Source: Podospora pseudocomata
Lineage: Eukaryota > Ascomycota > Sordariomycetes > Sordariales > Podosporaceae
DNA length: 64,000 nt
Direction: 5' to 3'
NCBI RefSeq assembly: GCF_035222375.1
Contig: NC_085889.1
Span: forward strand, 1,426,001 to 1,490,000
Shown: positions 10,430-21,429 of the stretch, one piece after another
How the letters are laid out: every line of letters begins with the position of its first letter
Numbering within the stretch: position 1 is the first letter of the stretch
Translations under genes and position numbers: made by a program
Notes under the pieces: generated by a model
What the model saw: only the letters and a program-made list of their open reading frames with translations
Database searches by the model: none
Told to the model about the DNA's origin: nothing

Positions 10430-13400
10430 ATGGCGCAGTTCAGGTTATCCAGGTTTGACGACAGTGGAGACGAGGAACAACCAACATTCTCTACCAACAC
10501 TCTTCAAGGTTCCGGAGGTGCAATCAAGCAGTCCACTGTCTTGGAAGCCGCAAAAGCTGTCGATTTTAGCAAACCGGACCAGAGCGTAGCGTTTGAGAAG
10601 AAGTACAGAGAGTTTCTCAACACGGCAAACAACGAACGAACCTCGACGAGCGGAAACATTCTCCATAAGCTAGCGGATAAATCAGAGGATGACTGGTGGC
10701 AGGACAAGCACGAAGGAGAAGCCGGGGACGGCAGGTCATTCTTGAGATGGCTCCTCAAAAACTATGAGCACATGCTCAAGTGCGAATACAAAAAGGACGA
10801 CTCAATTCCTTTGCATTTCGCTCTCTACCACGAGAACCATGCCTTTGTCAAGATTGCTTTGGATGGTGTCGAGCCGGAGGACTCGGAGATTGCGCCCTCG
10901 TCTACCCTTGGGCAAATTCTTCAACATCGGAATCGAGACGACGAGACTTGTCTTTACCTCGCCGTGAAGCACAACTCGGAGCATGTCAATCGAATCATCA
11001 AACTCTGCGCTCGGATTGGAAACGAAGCCGGAGGTGTCCGCAGAAGCAACGTTTTCGCTCAGCAGTCTCTTGCTGATAAGTCCACTGCTCTGCACCATGC
11101 AGTCATGCTTCGGCAAGAAGAGACTCTGGCCATCAACTTTGTCACTGACCCCCCGCTGGCGACAATAGTAAATGAATCAATGAAGGCCGACATGAGGTTG
11201 GAGCTGATATCTTTGCAAGTGGTAAATAAAAGCCCAGTTGACGAGAAGAGGCTCGAGATGGTGAAACTCTTGATGGAATCCGAGTTTATCCAAAACACTG
11301 CCAGCAATGTTCGAGCAATCCTGGCCAGGATGAACTATTCAGAAGATAAGGACAAGAAACATAACAAGGCACTCAATTTGACCCCCTTCCAGACCAGAGT
11401 AGAGGGACTGGTGAGCAGGATCTGGAAAGCATACCGAGCACATGCGATGACGGAGTTCAGGGGCCTTCCGGGGCCCATCAAGGACAAACTCAAGAAGACG
11501 GCCCGCGAGCAAGCTTTGCAAACGGCTTTGGCCGAGGTGTATGGAACAGACGAGATACTCACCATGATGAAGCTGTTTTGCATCGACAAATTTCGCACCA
11601 ATAGGAAGAATCTTTTGCAGGCTCTTTACGCTCCTGGTGAGGGTAAGTCTCTTTCTCTATTTTGTTCTTTTGTTTTCGAAGTCATTGAGGATATCTCAAC
11701 GGGCTAACCGTTTCTTTTCTAAACACCAAAGAGAGACACCTCGAATTCAGCCTATCGGGGCTCCGTGGCCAGACTTTAACCAAAGACTATCTGAAACGAC
11801 TCGTCAAGCACTTGAAGTTTGAATCCATTCTCATATGTGTTAGTCTCCCGAGCTTGATCTTCGAAACAGATCCGGTCGAAAATGGGTTCCCCATCTCACA
11901 GGCAAACTCCAATGCACGAAGCGGCGCAAATTATGCTGGCGAGCGAAGATCTGAGGCTGTGGTGGCCAATGCCAAAACGAACGAAGCCATGATGAATGGG
12001 AAAGGCAGACGAGACCTGGTATCGGTATTTCAGTGGCTACGAGAGAACCATGTCCGCACAATAAAGAGGGTTGTTGTCATCGACGACAGCGATCGACCAC
12101 ATTCCGACGACGCGATCGAGCAGGCCTTGATGAACTTGGATGTGGAAATCTGGGACTGGAAGAAGCCTGACATCTGCAGCGATGTCATCTATTCTGTAGC
12201 CCCAAATGTCCGGGAGGTCTCGCTTTACTGGTCAGGAAATGCCGCTACCATGTTGGGTTGGTACAGTAACGAAGGGTTTGCTAACCGCGAGAAGTTCAGG
12301 AAGGTATGTTGCCCGTGATCATGCTAAACAACGACAAATTCCCCTACATGAATTGTTAGCTAACACTTTTCTTTAATCTCCGTGTTCCTGGTGCAGTTAC
12401 AAAAGATATTGCTGTATTATGATATGGTAATTGCTGTCTACGTCAGTTCCGTTACATCAAGCATTGAGCTAACGTACGGATATAGGGCTTAGAGAGCAAA
12501 CAGAGAGTAGAGAATCAGATCAAAAGATTCCGAGAGCGCATCAACCACTCAGAACCTGCTCAACTTCCAAACGGGAAACTTACGAACGGGAATCTTACGA
12601 ACGGGAATCTTACGAACGGAGGACCGACCCACGAGCCCCATCAACCTGACACTGAAAACCATCAGAATCCCGATGGGGATTATGGCATGGTTGAACGCTT
12701 ACCAGCACCTGTTCAGACTTCACCTACAACCGAAACCACCACCGAGATCACAAACATCACCATCATCGATGCAGAGGATCCCGGCTTTCGCAGTTTCAGG
12801 TCAAGTTTCAAGACAATAGGCACAAAAAGCAGCCAGAAGTATGTATCCAAAACTTGTTCACCTGGACAAGAAATGGAGAAGCTAACCTGTTAAACCACCT
12901 TCTCTGGAAAACAGCGACAACAAGTGGATGCAAGATATTCAACCAATATGCAAGTTCATTCGCTCAATCAAAGATTCCAACGAAGCCGACGACGACAAGA
13001 CAGTCAAGATCGCCATCATCGACGACGGAATTGACGCTTGCCTCGATAGGTTCGACGGCAAGATCGTGTCGGGCGCCTCCTTTTGCTCGCAAAACGGCCT
13101 AGATGATTCAACCGTGCCTTATTTTGTTTCAACCAGTGACCAGCACGGCACCATCATGGCTGCTTTCATTTTACGCATATTCCCTCGGGCACGGCTGTAC
13201 GTGGCCAAACTTGATGAGAGATCAGGCGGAGTGCACGGAAAGCGCCACATAACTGCGCGTTCGGCGGCTGATGTAAGTCTCAGCCTTTTTATTGTATATT
13301 TTCAAGACTTCTCCAGAGATTTATGCAGGGGAAAGGTTCAGGATGTTGGTTTAACCCTTCTTTACTTCTAGGCCATCGAGTGGGCCATTCGTTGCAATGT

Positions 13401-14111
13401 CGACATCATCTCCATGAGCTGGACCATCGAAAAGAGCAGCAAATCCTCCGAGGAGATCAGCGGCTTGACTTCAGCACTCAACAACGCCAAACAAAAAGGC
13501 ATCCTAATGCTCTGCGCCGCTAGTGACCAAGGTAACAGCACCCACCTGTTCTGCTTCCCGGCAGCCAGTCACCACTGCGTTCGAGTCGGTGCCTCAACCG
13601 GCACTGGGGAGCGATGCGACTGGGTACACAAAGAAGACTACGACATCCTCCTTCCGGGAGAGAACGTGCCCCTCAACCTGAGCCTAGACAGGCTTCCCAC
13701 AGAACACAGCGGAAGCTCCGTAGCAACGGCAATCGCCTCCGGGCTCTGCGGGGCCCTTCTATACTTGGCGAGATACGCGCTCGACAAGAACAAGTGGGAG
13801 GCGCTCAAGTTGACAGAGTCAAATGAGATGCTAACCATGCTTCGTTTCCTGGGCTCCTACGGTCCTGCCAACTCAAAGTTCCCCCTTGCGGATCAGCTGG
13901 CTTTCCTGAGGAACAAAGACGCTCAGAGGACAAGAGATAAGGCCGAGGTCGATAAGCGATTAAAGGACTTTTTCAAACAGTTCGAGGTAAGTTGAATGGA
14001 AACCGTACCTACAAACTGCGGTAACATGAAGTATTTTGGGACCCTTTTCCTTTGCTGACTTGTTTGATTCAAAATGTTCAGGAATACTCAGTCAAAGCCA
14101 AGAAGGGTTGA
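10430..14111 (+). CDS. Ankyrin-like plus subtilisin (S8) serine protease domain protein
   Basis: Seven exons: 10430-11642, 11732-12303, 12397-12426, 12486-12838, 12915-13272, 13372-13986 and 14082-14111. They total 1057 codons, all junctions in phase, several with clear CTAAC branch points. Residues 60-230 contain weak ankyrin-like repeats (IPLHFAL, TCLYLAV, TALHHAV). Residues about 740-970 form a peptidase S8 domain with a complete catalytic triad by motif: Asp759 in IAIIDDGID, His800 in DQHGT, Ser958 in HSGSSVATA. The oxyanion Asn is replaced by Asp894 (AASDQG). No signal peptide is present, so the protein is probably cytosolic. In fungi, S8 domains are known as effector domains attached to NLR-type proteins; here one stands alone next to an NLR-like gene. 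Substrate is unknown. Confidence 0.85.
12571..12615 (+). repeat. In-frame 15-bp tandem repeat, three copies
   Basis: Three consecutive 15-bp units (ACGGGAA[A/T]CTTACGA) in exon 4 of the subtilisin-domain gene encode three N-G-x-L-T pentapeptides. The unit is a multiple of three, so copy-number change would keep frame. It lies in the linker before the protease domain. Confidence 0.9.
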
Positions 14112-16045
14112 TCTTGATCTTTGAGAGAAAGCCTCAGCTGAGAAGACTAGAATTCCCAAACCTCTGGAGGGGTTTATGAGAGTATACTGATAGTAGGTAT
14201 CTAAAGTTCGTTAATCTTCTGTGCTGTTCCATAAGTCCCATAAATAAATCATTGAACTTCATCTCTATTTTAATCTGACTCTCGCATGGTAGGCCCCGGC
14301 TAAGCATGATTATCTCCCGTCGACTAGGTACCATATCAAAGAGTTTTTCCTATCCACTGCCCTCGACGTGGTTCAACACCAACCCTCTCAACAAATAAAT
14401 AAGAGAATTGCTCAATAATACCTATTGATGCAAGCCCTTTTTTCGGCCGAGAATAAACGAGAAAATATCAGACTCCAAGAACGATTCTATTACAGGGCTG
14501 TCCATGTCTGTTTACACTCTCCTTGCCAACCCGAGTACACTTTCCAGCTTAGAATAGAACTTACTGATGTGCCCCAATTGCAATTGAAAGTAGTTACATC
14601 CCTATAGGGCCGCGGACAGGTGGAAAAGCTTCCGACGGATTTGGAATACGACACGTCGACAGCCGATGAGCTGCGCCCACAAAACCTTATTTGTTGCATT
14701 CTATCCCATAGTGTCTTTCATATCGATATGGGACTTGGGTCCGGAGATACGGTTTAATGCCCATGGTCTTAGCTAGGTAGGTAGGTAACGAGAGAGCTGC
14801 CGATGGGTGACAGATTCGTGGCTGAGTCAGACTGCCGGCGGTAACTTGTCGTTAGTTCCTCTGCAAATCTATTCCATGTCGTAGTAGGATCTAGAGACAT
14901 GTATGTAATTCACTCCCCCGTATCTATTCCGCTCTTTTAACTGGTCGCAATATGTTTCTTTGACCGTTGGTCGCACAAACTTTTAGCGACATAAATGAGG
15001 GATAAGCTCGCCTCGAAATACACACTCTAAACAGGAAGGTCATGTTGATGGTGACAAGGCTTTACATGAGAGTCTTGGCTCAGATGGCTGGGGCTGTCTG
15101 TTTCCCGCTAGACTCGGTACCTAGAAATGGATGTTCTAGCGAGACAGAAGCTTGGACTCTCAAGCAGAGACCTATAGAGAAATGTTAGAAAGTTCATCGG
15201 CTGATGAGTGCGGGAGAAGTTCGATTGGCTGCATTACGCAAGTCAACATTCGGAGACAGTTCAGGGGAGGTCTGTCAACGCTCAAGGGGCGGCTTTCGTA
15301 GTAGATCCTCGGTCAGTCATTGGGACGGTTGTAAAAGACATTGTGTTACCCCTGATGCTGAACAAATTGGCTTGTGGTCCATCATCAAAGAGCTGTTGGT
15401 GCACTAGCATGAGCGGAATCTTCACCGCCACCATGTTAATATATGTCAAATAGATGTCTTTGGGGCACCGCCGCAATGCCAAGTTGACAGCAACTTCTCT
15501 ATAGATCGAGGTCCAACAGACATCATGTATGAAATCTTACCAAACATAGCTATGCAGCCCAGGCAATCACCAATCGAAATAGAAATCTCTGGGTCTCTTT
15601 GTGAAATGTTGGGGTCCTTGTTAGATCCACCGCTCAGTTAAGTGCCTGTTAATTAGGTAAAGTCACGATATCCCCTGTGTGCCGCTCCCCTGCACCAGAT
15701 CGCTTTGCAATATCATCACCGCCCCTAACAGGTGGCATGTTGTCTTTCGACCATCGAGGCAGAGTCACTCTCCGTCCCCTGCCAGGGTATCATGGGGAGA
15801 CTTCATCCACGACCGCTCGGTGTCCGCGACTTGGAAGTCATACGACCTGTTCATTGAGGACGACCAAGCTCTGCCGTCGACCAGGAACACAAGTATAAAA
15901 CCCCATCCTCATCCCATCCTCTTCCCCCAAAAATCACCACCATCAACTCGCTCTTCGACTCACTCTTCAACTCACTCTTCAACTCACCCTCAACCTCTAC
16001 ACCCAACCCAAAACACCACCGCAAACCCCCCAACCAACCGCCAAA
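14112..16045. other. Intergenic, about 1.9 kb
   Basis: Downstream of the subtilisin-domain gene and upstream of a small secreted-protein gene. It contains a TAGG repeat near 14775 and no recognisable gene. The last 150 bp look like a promoter and leader: a TATA box at 15894-15900, then a C/T-rich leader with a 14-bp repeat (TCTTCAACTCACTC type) at about 15951-15993. Confidence 0.5.
15894..15900 (+). promoter_or_regulatory. TATA box of the small secreted-protein gene
   Basis: TATAAAA lies 146 bp before the ATG at 16046 and is followed by an almost G-free C/T-rich leader, as is usual for highly expressed fungal genes. No other TATA-like match lies closer. Confidence 0.6.
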
Positions 16046-16452
16046 ATGCAGCTCACCAAGAACATCCTCGCCCTCGCCGCCCTCCTCCCGCTCACCCTCG
16101 CCGCTCCCGCCCCCGAGGGTCAGCTCGAGGCCAAGTTCGAGTCCGGCGTCAGCATCCTCGGCACCGCCGTCGTGACGACCTACTCCGGTGATGCCTGCAA
16201 CGGCAACAACGAGCAGACTGCCGTCACCAACGGCGGGTACCGCTGCTTTGCCGTTTCCAACAAGCGGTCTATTGGTTACAGTGGCTCCGGGTAAGTGTCC
16301 ATCCTCTTCTGAAGATCAGCAGCAGAAAGCTAACAATGACAAGCTGCACCGTCACCACCTGGAGCGGCAACAACTGCCGCGGCTCCAGCTTTGTTGCTAG
16401 GAGCTCGGGCTGCTACAGTGTTTTGTATGCGTCTGTTTCTATCCAGTGCTAG
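16046..16452 (+). CDS. Small secreted cysteine-rich protein, 117 aa
   Basis: Two exons, 16046-16290 and 16344-16452. The intron starts GTAAGT and has GCTAAC 15 nt before its AAG end; the junction is in phase. Residues 1-19 are a classic signal peptide ending in LTLA, followed by an Ala-Pro stretch. The mature part is Ser/Gly/Asn-rich with six cysteines (DACNG, YRCFA, SGCTV, NNCRG, SGCYS, IQC at the end), enough for three disulfides. An NKRS site in the middle could be cut by a Kex2-like protease. It is probably secreted, as a wall or effector-like protein. No family name can be given from sequence alone. Confidence 0.8.
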
Positions 16453-17200
16453 AGATAGTTATCTGTGATATGGGACGAAATGCCCAAGGGGCGGTGGTTT
16501 CTTTGGGGGTGGGAGAGGGTGTTCTTTTCTTGGAAACTTTGACTGGCTTTGTGAAAAAAGGGGACTGCAGATCCTTGGCTTTCGCTGTCGACATTCGTTT
16601 TTTTGGGTGGGGGGTTTTGTCTTGTTTGTTGTGGGAGATTTGTAGATAGGAGAATGGTATAACCTGGTGAATCTATTAGTCCTCGAAAGAAAGGGTGCGT
16701 TGCCAGCGGAGAATGAACTTTGGCCATCAGTCCAGCATATCCACGTCTTGAAGTGATACTGCATTTATCACCTATTAAACCCTCTCAAACCCCCTCGGCA
16801 ACCTCCCCCCCTCAACCCATGTCACACGGGCCCACGACTCAGTGCCCCTAGACAGTACACACTCCAACCAACAATAGCCCAACGATATGCCCAGGATCAG
16901 AATATCTGGGGCCGGCAACCAACTGAGCCCACCGGGGCTCAGCGGAGGCATCACGGCGACCACCACGAAGGCAGAACCAGGGTGCCGATACGGGTTGGTT
17001 GGGCAGGAGGGACTGAGGACCCATACGAGCTGCAAGAAGACTGCAGGACAGGAATCATATGTACCTATTACTGGTGGAATCAGTGGCCAGGACGCCGAAG
17101 GAGGTGCCCGGCCAAGGCAGACAGATAAGACAGGTTCGAGGACCAGGGAGCTCAGAACGGTCCTGGGGATCCGGAGGACTATAAGTAGGCCTTGCCTTTC
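16453..17200. other. Intergenic, about 750 bp
   Basis: 3' flank of the secreted-protein gene and 3' flank of the alpha/beta-hydrolase relic, which converge here. No gene, repeat or RNA was recognised. The open frames on both strands overlap one another and have no motif. Confidence 0.4.
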
Positions 17201-17915
17201 CTACCCAAATGGCAAGGGGCAAGGACCTTGAGGCCATAACAGATTATTATACTGAGTTGAACTACCTGTTCCAAGCCGAGATACTCCCCTTGTCACAACC
17301 CAAGCCCTCACCCCACCCGCAAACAACTCCGGAAACTGCATATCCCACCCATGCACCCCCTCCCTCAACACAACCCCCCCCGACCCATCCTCACCCCCCT
17401 CCATCCTTCTCCCCCTCAACGCCTCCGCCGTCCTAACCATCATCCCCACATCATCCCCCTTCCCCCCAGCAACATGCAAAGTCCTCACCTTCAACCTCCT
17501 CACATCATCCAAACCGAACGTCAAAATCCACGGAAACATATCCCGCACCACCTCCCAAGTAATATTCCCCTTCATCTCCTCTATCAACTCACTACCCAAC
17601 CTCAACCCAAGCAACGAAGCCTGCCATTGATACCACCACCCCGGCACCCACCCCACCATCATCTTCATAGAATAATATGTCAACCCAGGCCATTGCGCCA
17701 AAAACAACCGTGCCCCACTCGCGGGGGCAGCGCCTGTGACAAAAAGAGAGGGACAAGCTCTGGTTGCTCCAAGGCGAGGCATTGGGCTATATACCCACCC
17801 ATAGAAACCCCAACAACATGCGCCTTTCCCCCGTGGGCATGGGAACGGATAAGTTGCGCGACATGCCGGGCTGAATTATCGGTGGTACCCGGGCTGATAT
17901 GCCGTGACGCTGAAT
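17201..17915 (-). pseudogene. Alpha/beta-hydrolase relic, N-terminus missing
   Basis: Reading the minus strand from about 17915 gives TDNSARHVAQL, then HVVGVSMGGY, which carries the G-x-S-x-G nucleophile elbow of an alpha/beta hydrolase. Near 17750 the protein sense moves to another frame (a single 1-nt shift) and continues with LFVTGAAPASGARLFLAQ. It then reaches the usual C-terminal elements, including an aspartate region (LHVAGGKGDDV) and a histidine region (REGVHGWDMQFPELF). The N-terminal third with the oxyanion region is not found; a (GA)n tract lies where it should be. The last 30 codons look unlike the family. I call it a truncated, frameshifted host gene; the alternative is an unrecognised intron at the shift, but no usable GT-AG pair is seen. 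Confidence 0.65.
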
Positions 17916-17961
17916 GAAGCGGTAAACCAGGAACAAGGAGGTGAAAGTCCGAGAGGTGAGG

Positions 17962-17981
17962 GAGAGAGAGAGAGAGAGAGA
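17962..17981. repeat. (GA)n microsatellite
   Basis: A run of about ten GA dinucleotides lies just beyond the truncated end of the alpha/beta-hydrolase relic. It may mark the breakpoint. Confidence 0.9.
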
Positions 17982-18094
17982 TCTATTAGCGTCCAATCGG
18001 GTCGAACTGTGGCGCGTGGCCCCGAGGGGTCACGTGCCCGAGCCTACCTCGCCTGGCCCCCGTTTGGGGATGTGGACGGCCCAAGCTTCTAATA

Positions 18095-18755
18095 CTACTG
18101 CTAATACTAGCTGACAGGGCGTTTCGCGTCACAAAAGAGAGTTATTTACAAAGGAGAGAGGCCTGCCTGCCTCAGGGCTCTGGTCCCCGAGGGCTTACGG
18201 CTCCTCTGTGGTTCCGCTGTTTCCTCAGGCCATTACAATCTGGGCCTGGTCACGTGTCCTATTCTTCTTCCTCCGCTGGGTCGTACACTCCCGAGCCTTC
18301 CACCCACTCGGCGTATTTCTTCCAGTCCTTTCCCAGGAGCTTATCCGGCCTCCTGAGCGCTTTTCGCATTTCGCTGTTCAGAGTGCCCCTGGCCCGCGCC
18401 GCTGGGCACTCCGCGAAGTGCCGATTTCCGTGGGTCGGCCGCAGCGGCAGGTCCTATACGAGTCGTGTCCGAAGCGTAGGTGGTACTCCTCGTAGTCTCC
18501 GTGTCCCGTCCTCTCCGCCAGGAGGTGGTGTAGGGTCTTTCTTGCGAGCGTGAGTTCCGGGGGGGGTCGTTTCCCTGGTCCCGGGATCATTAGCTGGGCG
18601 TATCGCGTCGGCCTGTTCGCCAGCCACCACGAGTTCCACGCCTCCCTCTTCAGTGCCCTGGCCTTTGCCTTGACTGCGGTCAGGGCGGGGGGGGATCTTG
18701 GGTCTGGGAGCGCCCCCCCGAGGCCGGCCTGAACCGAGAGGTGAGGGAGCACAAG
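18095..18755 (-). mobile_element. Tad-like LINE, 3' end fragment
   Basis: On the minus strand, 18752 to about 18430 encodes the conserved tail of a Tad-clade non-LTR retrotransposon protein: WWLANRPTRYAQL, then LHHLLAERTGHGDYEEYH, then CRCGRP. A 1-nt deletion near 18427 moves the sense to another frame, which continues with HFAECPAARARG and ends at a TAG near 18263. Beyond that is a 3' UTR-like stretch ending in TAGTATTAG-type repeats around 18095. Everything upstream of the C-terminal domain is absent, the usual 5' truncation of LINEs. It is a dead copy. Confidence 0.75.
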
Positions 18756-18854
18756 CGCGAATTCGAGACGGCAGGTGAAGCCAAGGCGCCGATCAAACCA
18801 AACAAATCAAATCCGGCCTCATATTTGCGTTAATTTGAACTGGGAAATCTCAAT

Positions 18855-18923
18855 TTAGAGGAGCTTGCAGATGCGCAGCAGAACCTCATTCGGTAGCGTT
18901 GTCAGCGTTTTTGGTGGTGCCAT
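18855..18923 (-). pseudogene. F-box gene stub
   Basis: A 22-codon frame begins with ATG and gives MAPPKT, then LPNEVLLRICKLL, which is the first helix of an F-box (LPxEVLLxI). It stops at TAA. Read through, the next codons still look F-box-like (IEISQF), and TAA could come from CAA by a C-to-T change. Nothing of the rest of the gene is present; a LINE fragment lies 100 bp further on. I read this as the 5' stub of a lost F-box gene. Confidence is limited by the short match. Confidence 0.5.
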
Positions 18924-19329
18924 GACAGGATGTCTGGTGATGGCGATGTTCGGTGTTGGGGGGAAAAACTCTAGAGCATGGATTGAGGGGGAAACCCTGG
19001 GGGGGTCCTTCCTTTTATGCAACTTCTTACCCCTCTTCAAGGGCCATCCTTGATCATGTGGTCGGATGGGAATTATTGGATGTCAGTCCAGAGGCTTGAG
19101 GATAACTGCATATCCATTGACCAATGGTTAGCCACAAACAAAAAATCATGTCGACGCCTTCAAAACAAACATTCCCGTTACACAAGAAAGTTAACATTTT
19201 GCCTAGCTAATTCAATAACTAACCGTTAAGCAGGGGGTATCTAGCATAATTACATGACTCACTCGCCTAGACAGGCATCGACACCGGATTTCGGTTAGGT
19301 GCCCAACACCAAGCAGTCCCACCAGCCAC

Positions 19330-20535
19330 CTACGCAGGAGGACCAGGGTAAGCTGGAGGTATATCATCATCCTCCACCCGCTGTCCTCCTCTCCCAGCTC
19401 CTCCATTACCGCCACCTCTTGTCATCTCGATACTCTCCGTGACCCGACCCGTCGGCTTCCTTTCTCCCAACCACTCCACCGGATACCGATGCCGAAATCC
19501 AAACTGGCCCCATAACTTGATCTTTGTCATGAGCGACATCTTCTTCCACTGCTCCCTGAAGTCGGCCTGATGCTCTGGACTTCTTTTATCCTCTATCGCC
19601 GTGAAAAAGACGAGAAAAATGAAGATCAGATTCCAACACACCGTTCCCAACCGGAGACACGACTTGCCCAGCATCAACCGCCTGAACCAGAAGAAACTTT
19701 CGACGAACCCAAGAAGAAAAATGGACGGGATAACAGCCGCAACAATGATCTTCCACGGCTCGATTTTGCTGCACTTCCCGGCGTAGCTGTAAGGGCAGGG
19801 TCGCGGCTCGCCAGGAAGATGGCAGTGTGTGATATAGGATTGATTGAAGCTCTTGAGATCCGATATGACAAAGCCTGCATCTCCGTAGCGAGGAAGTCCA
19901 CCGCTGCGGGTTGGGGGTAGATCCGTCGGCTTGACGTGGATCTCTCTCACTGGTGACGGGTAGGCTCCCCTATAGGAGGGTGTGGTTGTATAGACTGGGA
20001 AGACGGTGGCTTTGGGGAGCATGTACTCGTCGAGGAACTCGGATGGGAGGCGGTCGCCCCAGTAACTGAGCAGATGAGATGTGGTGAACTCGAATGGAGT
20101 TGGGCAGCTGGCTGGGGCGGTGAGGGTGTGGTCAATCCACCAAAGGTCGCTCGTAGATGGGGGCCTAGTTGTCGTTGATCGGAACCAGTACCAGCCGTCA
20201 ATCTCGGACCGGGGGACGGCGTCCGGGGGCAGGAGGATGGTGGCCATTTTAATGTCCCAGTCGCGGTTGGTGTACGTTGAACTGCTCGTCGGTGTGGCAC
20301 CAGGGGGAATGTTGGTATGCTTCACCGTGTAAGGAACACCCGGGACATATGTCTCGTAGCATGACGTTAACCCGGTTGTACCCTCCGGATCGCAGCCGTT
20401 TGGTAAGTAAGATGTTGCCAGGGCCAGTAATTTTGTGCGAGTCCACCCAGTCCACTCGTTGGCCTGTGCTGGATGAATCACACTGGCCATGATGGCCAAA
20501 AAGGCTACTGCATGTGGGTTTGTTTGTACCATCAT
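19330..20535 (-). CDS. Secretory-pathway membrane protein with C-terminal PPxY, 401 aa
   Basis: A single exon. Residues 1-25 form a signal peptide (hydrophobic AFLAIMASVI, then AQA). The ectodomain, about residues 26-265, has several Cys and many Pro/Thr. Two hydrophobic spans follow, at about 268-290 (IIVAAVIPSIFLLGF) and 298-318 (NLIFIFLVFF). The cytosolic tail is charged and Gly-rich and ends in IPPAYPGPPA, which contains a perfect PPxY motif near the last residue. PPxY motifs recruit WW-domain ubiquitin ligases of the Rsp5/Nedd4 type. No enzymatic motif is seen. Family unknown to me. The gene converges on nothing recognisable at its 3' side. Confidence 0.75.
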   Translation of the reverse strand: MMVQTNPHAVAFLAIMASVIHPAQANEWTGWTRTKLLALATSYLPNGCDPEGTTGLTSCYETYVPGVPYTVKHTNIPPGATPTSSSTYTNRDWDIKMATILLPPDAVPRSEIDGWYWFRSTTTRPPSTSDLWWIDHTLTAPASCPTPFEFTTSHLLSYWGDRLPSEFLDEYMLPKATVFPVYTTTPSYRGAYPSPVREIHVKPTDLPPTRSGGLPRYGDAGFVISDLKSFNQSYITHCHLPGEPRPCPYSYAGKCSKIEPWKIIVAAVIPSIFLLGFVESFFWFRRLMLGKSCLRLGTVCWNLIFIFLVFFTAIEDKRSPEHQADFREQWKKMSLMTKIKLWGQFGFRHRYPVEWLGERKPTGRVTESIEMTRGGGNGGAGRGGQRVEDDDIPPAYPGPPA

Positions 20536-20886
20536 GAAGACATGGCTGTGGAGAAGGAGACCACAACGAAGCTAAACAGGGCGGCCCGCAGTACTTAAGA
20601 CGTGTGCCCAACTTGGCGCCGGCAGGGTTGGCATGATGTTCACTCGGCGGGATTATGAAGAAGGGATAGCTGAGGCTTGGCAATGTGAACTAACCCGTAC
20701 TTGCACCAACCGTAGGGCAGAATGAGGACATGCCAAGGCTATGCCAAACAGCCAAGCTCAATAGGCACATGGTAGGGCTGATTCGGTCGCGAGATCACGG
20801 GTAGGAATGGGAAATTGGGAATAACTTCACGGGTGTGATTTCTCTGTCCCATCTAGAATACTGCCCTGCCTTTGCCTGAAAGGCAA
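20536..20886. other. Intergenic, 351 bp
   Basis: 5' flank of the 401-aa membrane-protein gene and 3' flank of the secreted AA1-like gene. No repeat, RNA or further frame was recognised. Confidence 0.4.
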
Positions 20887-21429
20887 CTATAACACCGCCG
20901 AAGAGGTCACTTCGCCCGCCATGTCAAACTCCATCACATGGCAATCCGACTCGACACCCTTTTCTGTGTCACTGTCCAGACAGCCATGCAACATCATGAG
21001 TCCTGTCGCATTGGCATTGAATGTTGTTCTAGGGAAATGTTAGCCCAAGCCATAACGGGTTCATATTTCTTGTCAAAAGTATACTTACCCCGGCGACCCC
21101 GAACACGTCCACGTTTCCCTCAAACTCAAACTCATATCCTCAAAATCAAATCGAAACTCAACCCCAGGATCGCTGCACTTCGACCACGGCTCATTTCCCG
21201 CTAATCTGGCAAGATCAACATCCTGTGCCAGACACTCCACTGTTTTGTTCGTCGCTGAGGAATATGATGTGAACCCAAACGTGCCCATGGAACCGCCGTT
21301 GGCCCAGTCGTAGACCTTCAGGACAAGGTCATTGATGCTCCAGTAGGAAGTGGATTGTGATGTTGTTGTGCAGTCCTCGACCGCGAGGGTAATCCCGCAG
21401 ATGAGAGCCACAAGGAAAGCGAGCTGCAT
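20887..21429 (-). CDS. Small secreted protein, possibly AA1-like (Alt a 1 type), 160 aa
   Basis: Two exons, 21429-21089 and 21028-20887. The intron begins GTAAGT and ends TTTCCCTAG, with GCTAAC upstream of the end; the junction is in phase. Residues 1-16 are a signal peptide (AFLVALICGITLA). The mature protein has six cysteines and alternates short beta-like strands; VLKVYDWANG and EFRFDFEDMSLSL recall the AA1-like fold found in the allergen Alt a 1 and in fungal effectors. The fold assignment is inference from pattern, not a search. It is likely secreted to the wall or host interface. It lies beside a transposon graveyard, as effector-like genes often do. Confidence 0.7.

Noticed and set aside
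15679-16191. 170-codon plus-strand frame
   Set aside because: It overlaps the promoter, leader and signal peptide of the secreted-protein gene in another frame; the Pro/Arg/His-rich translation is a shadow.
17110-17135. GGTTCGAGGACC resembling a tRNA T arm
   Set aside because: No acceptor, D or anticodon arm can be built around it.
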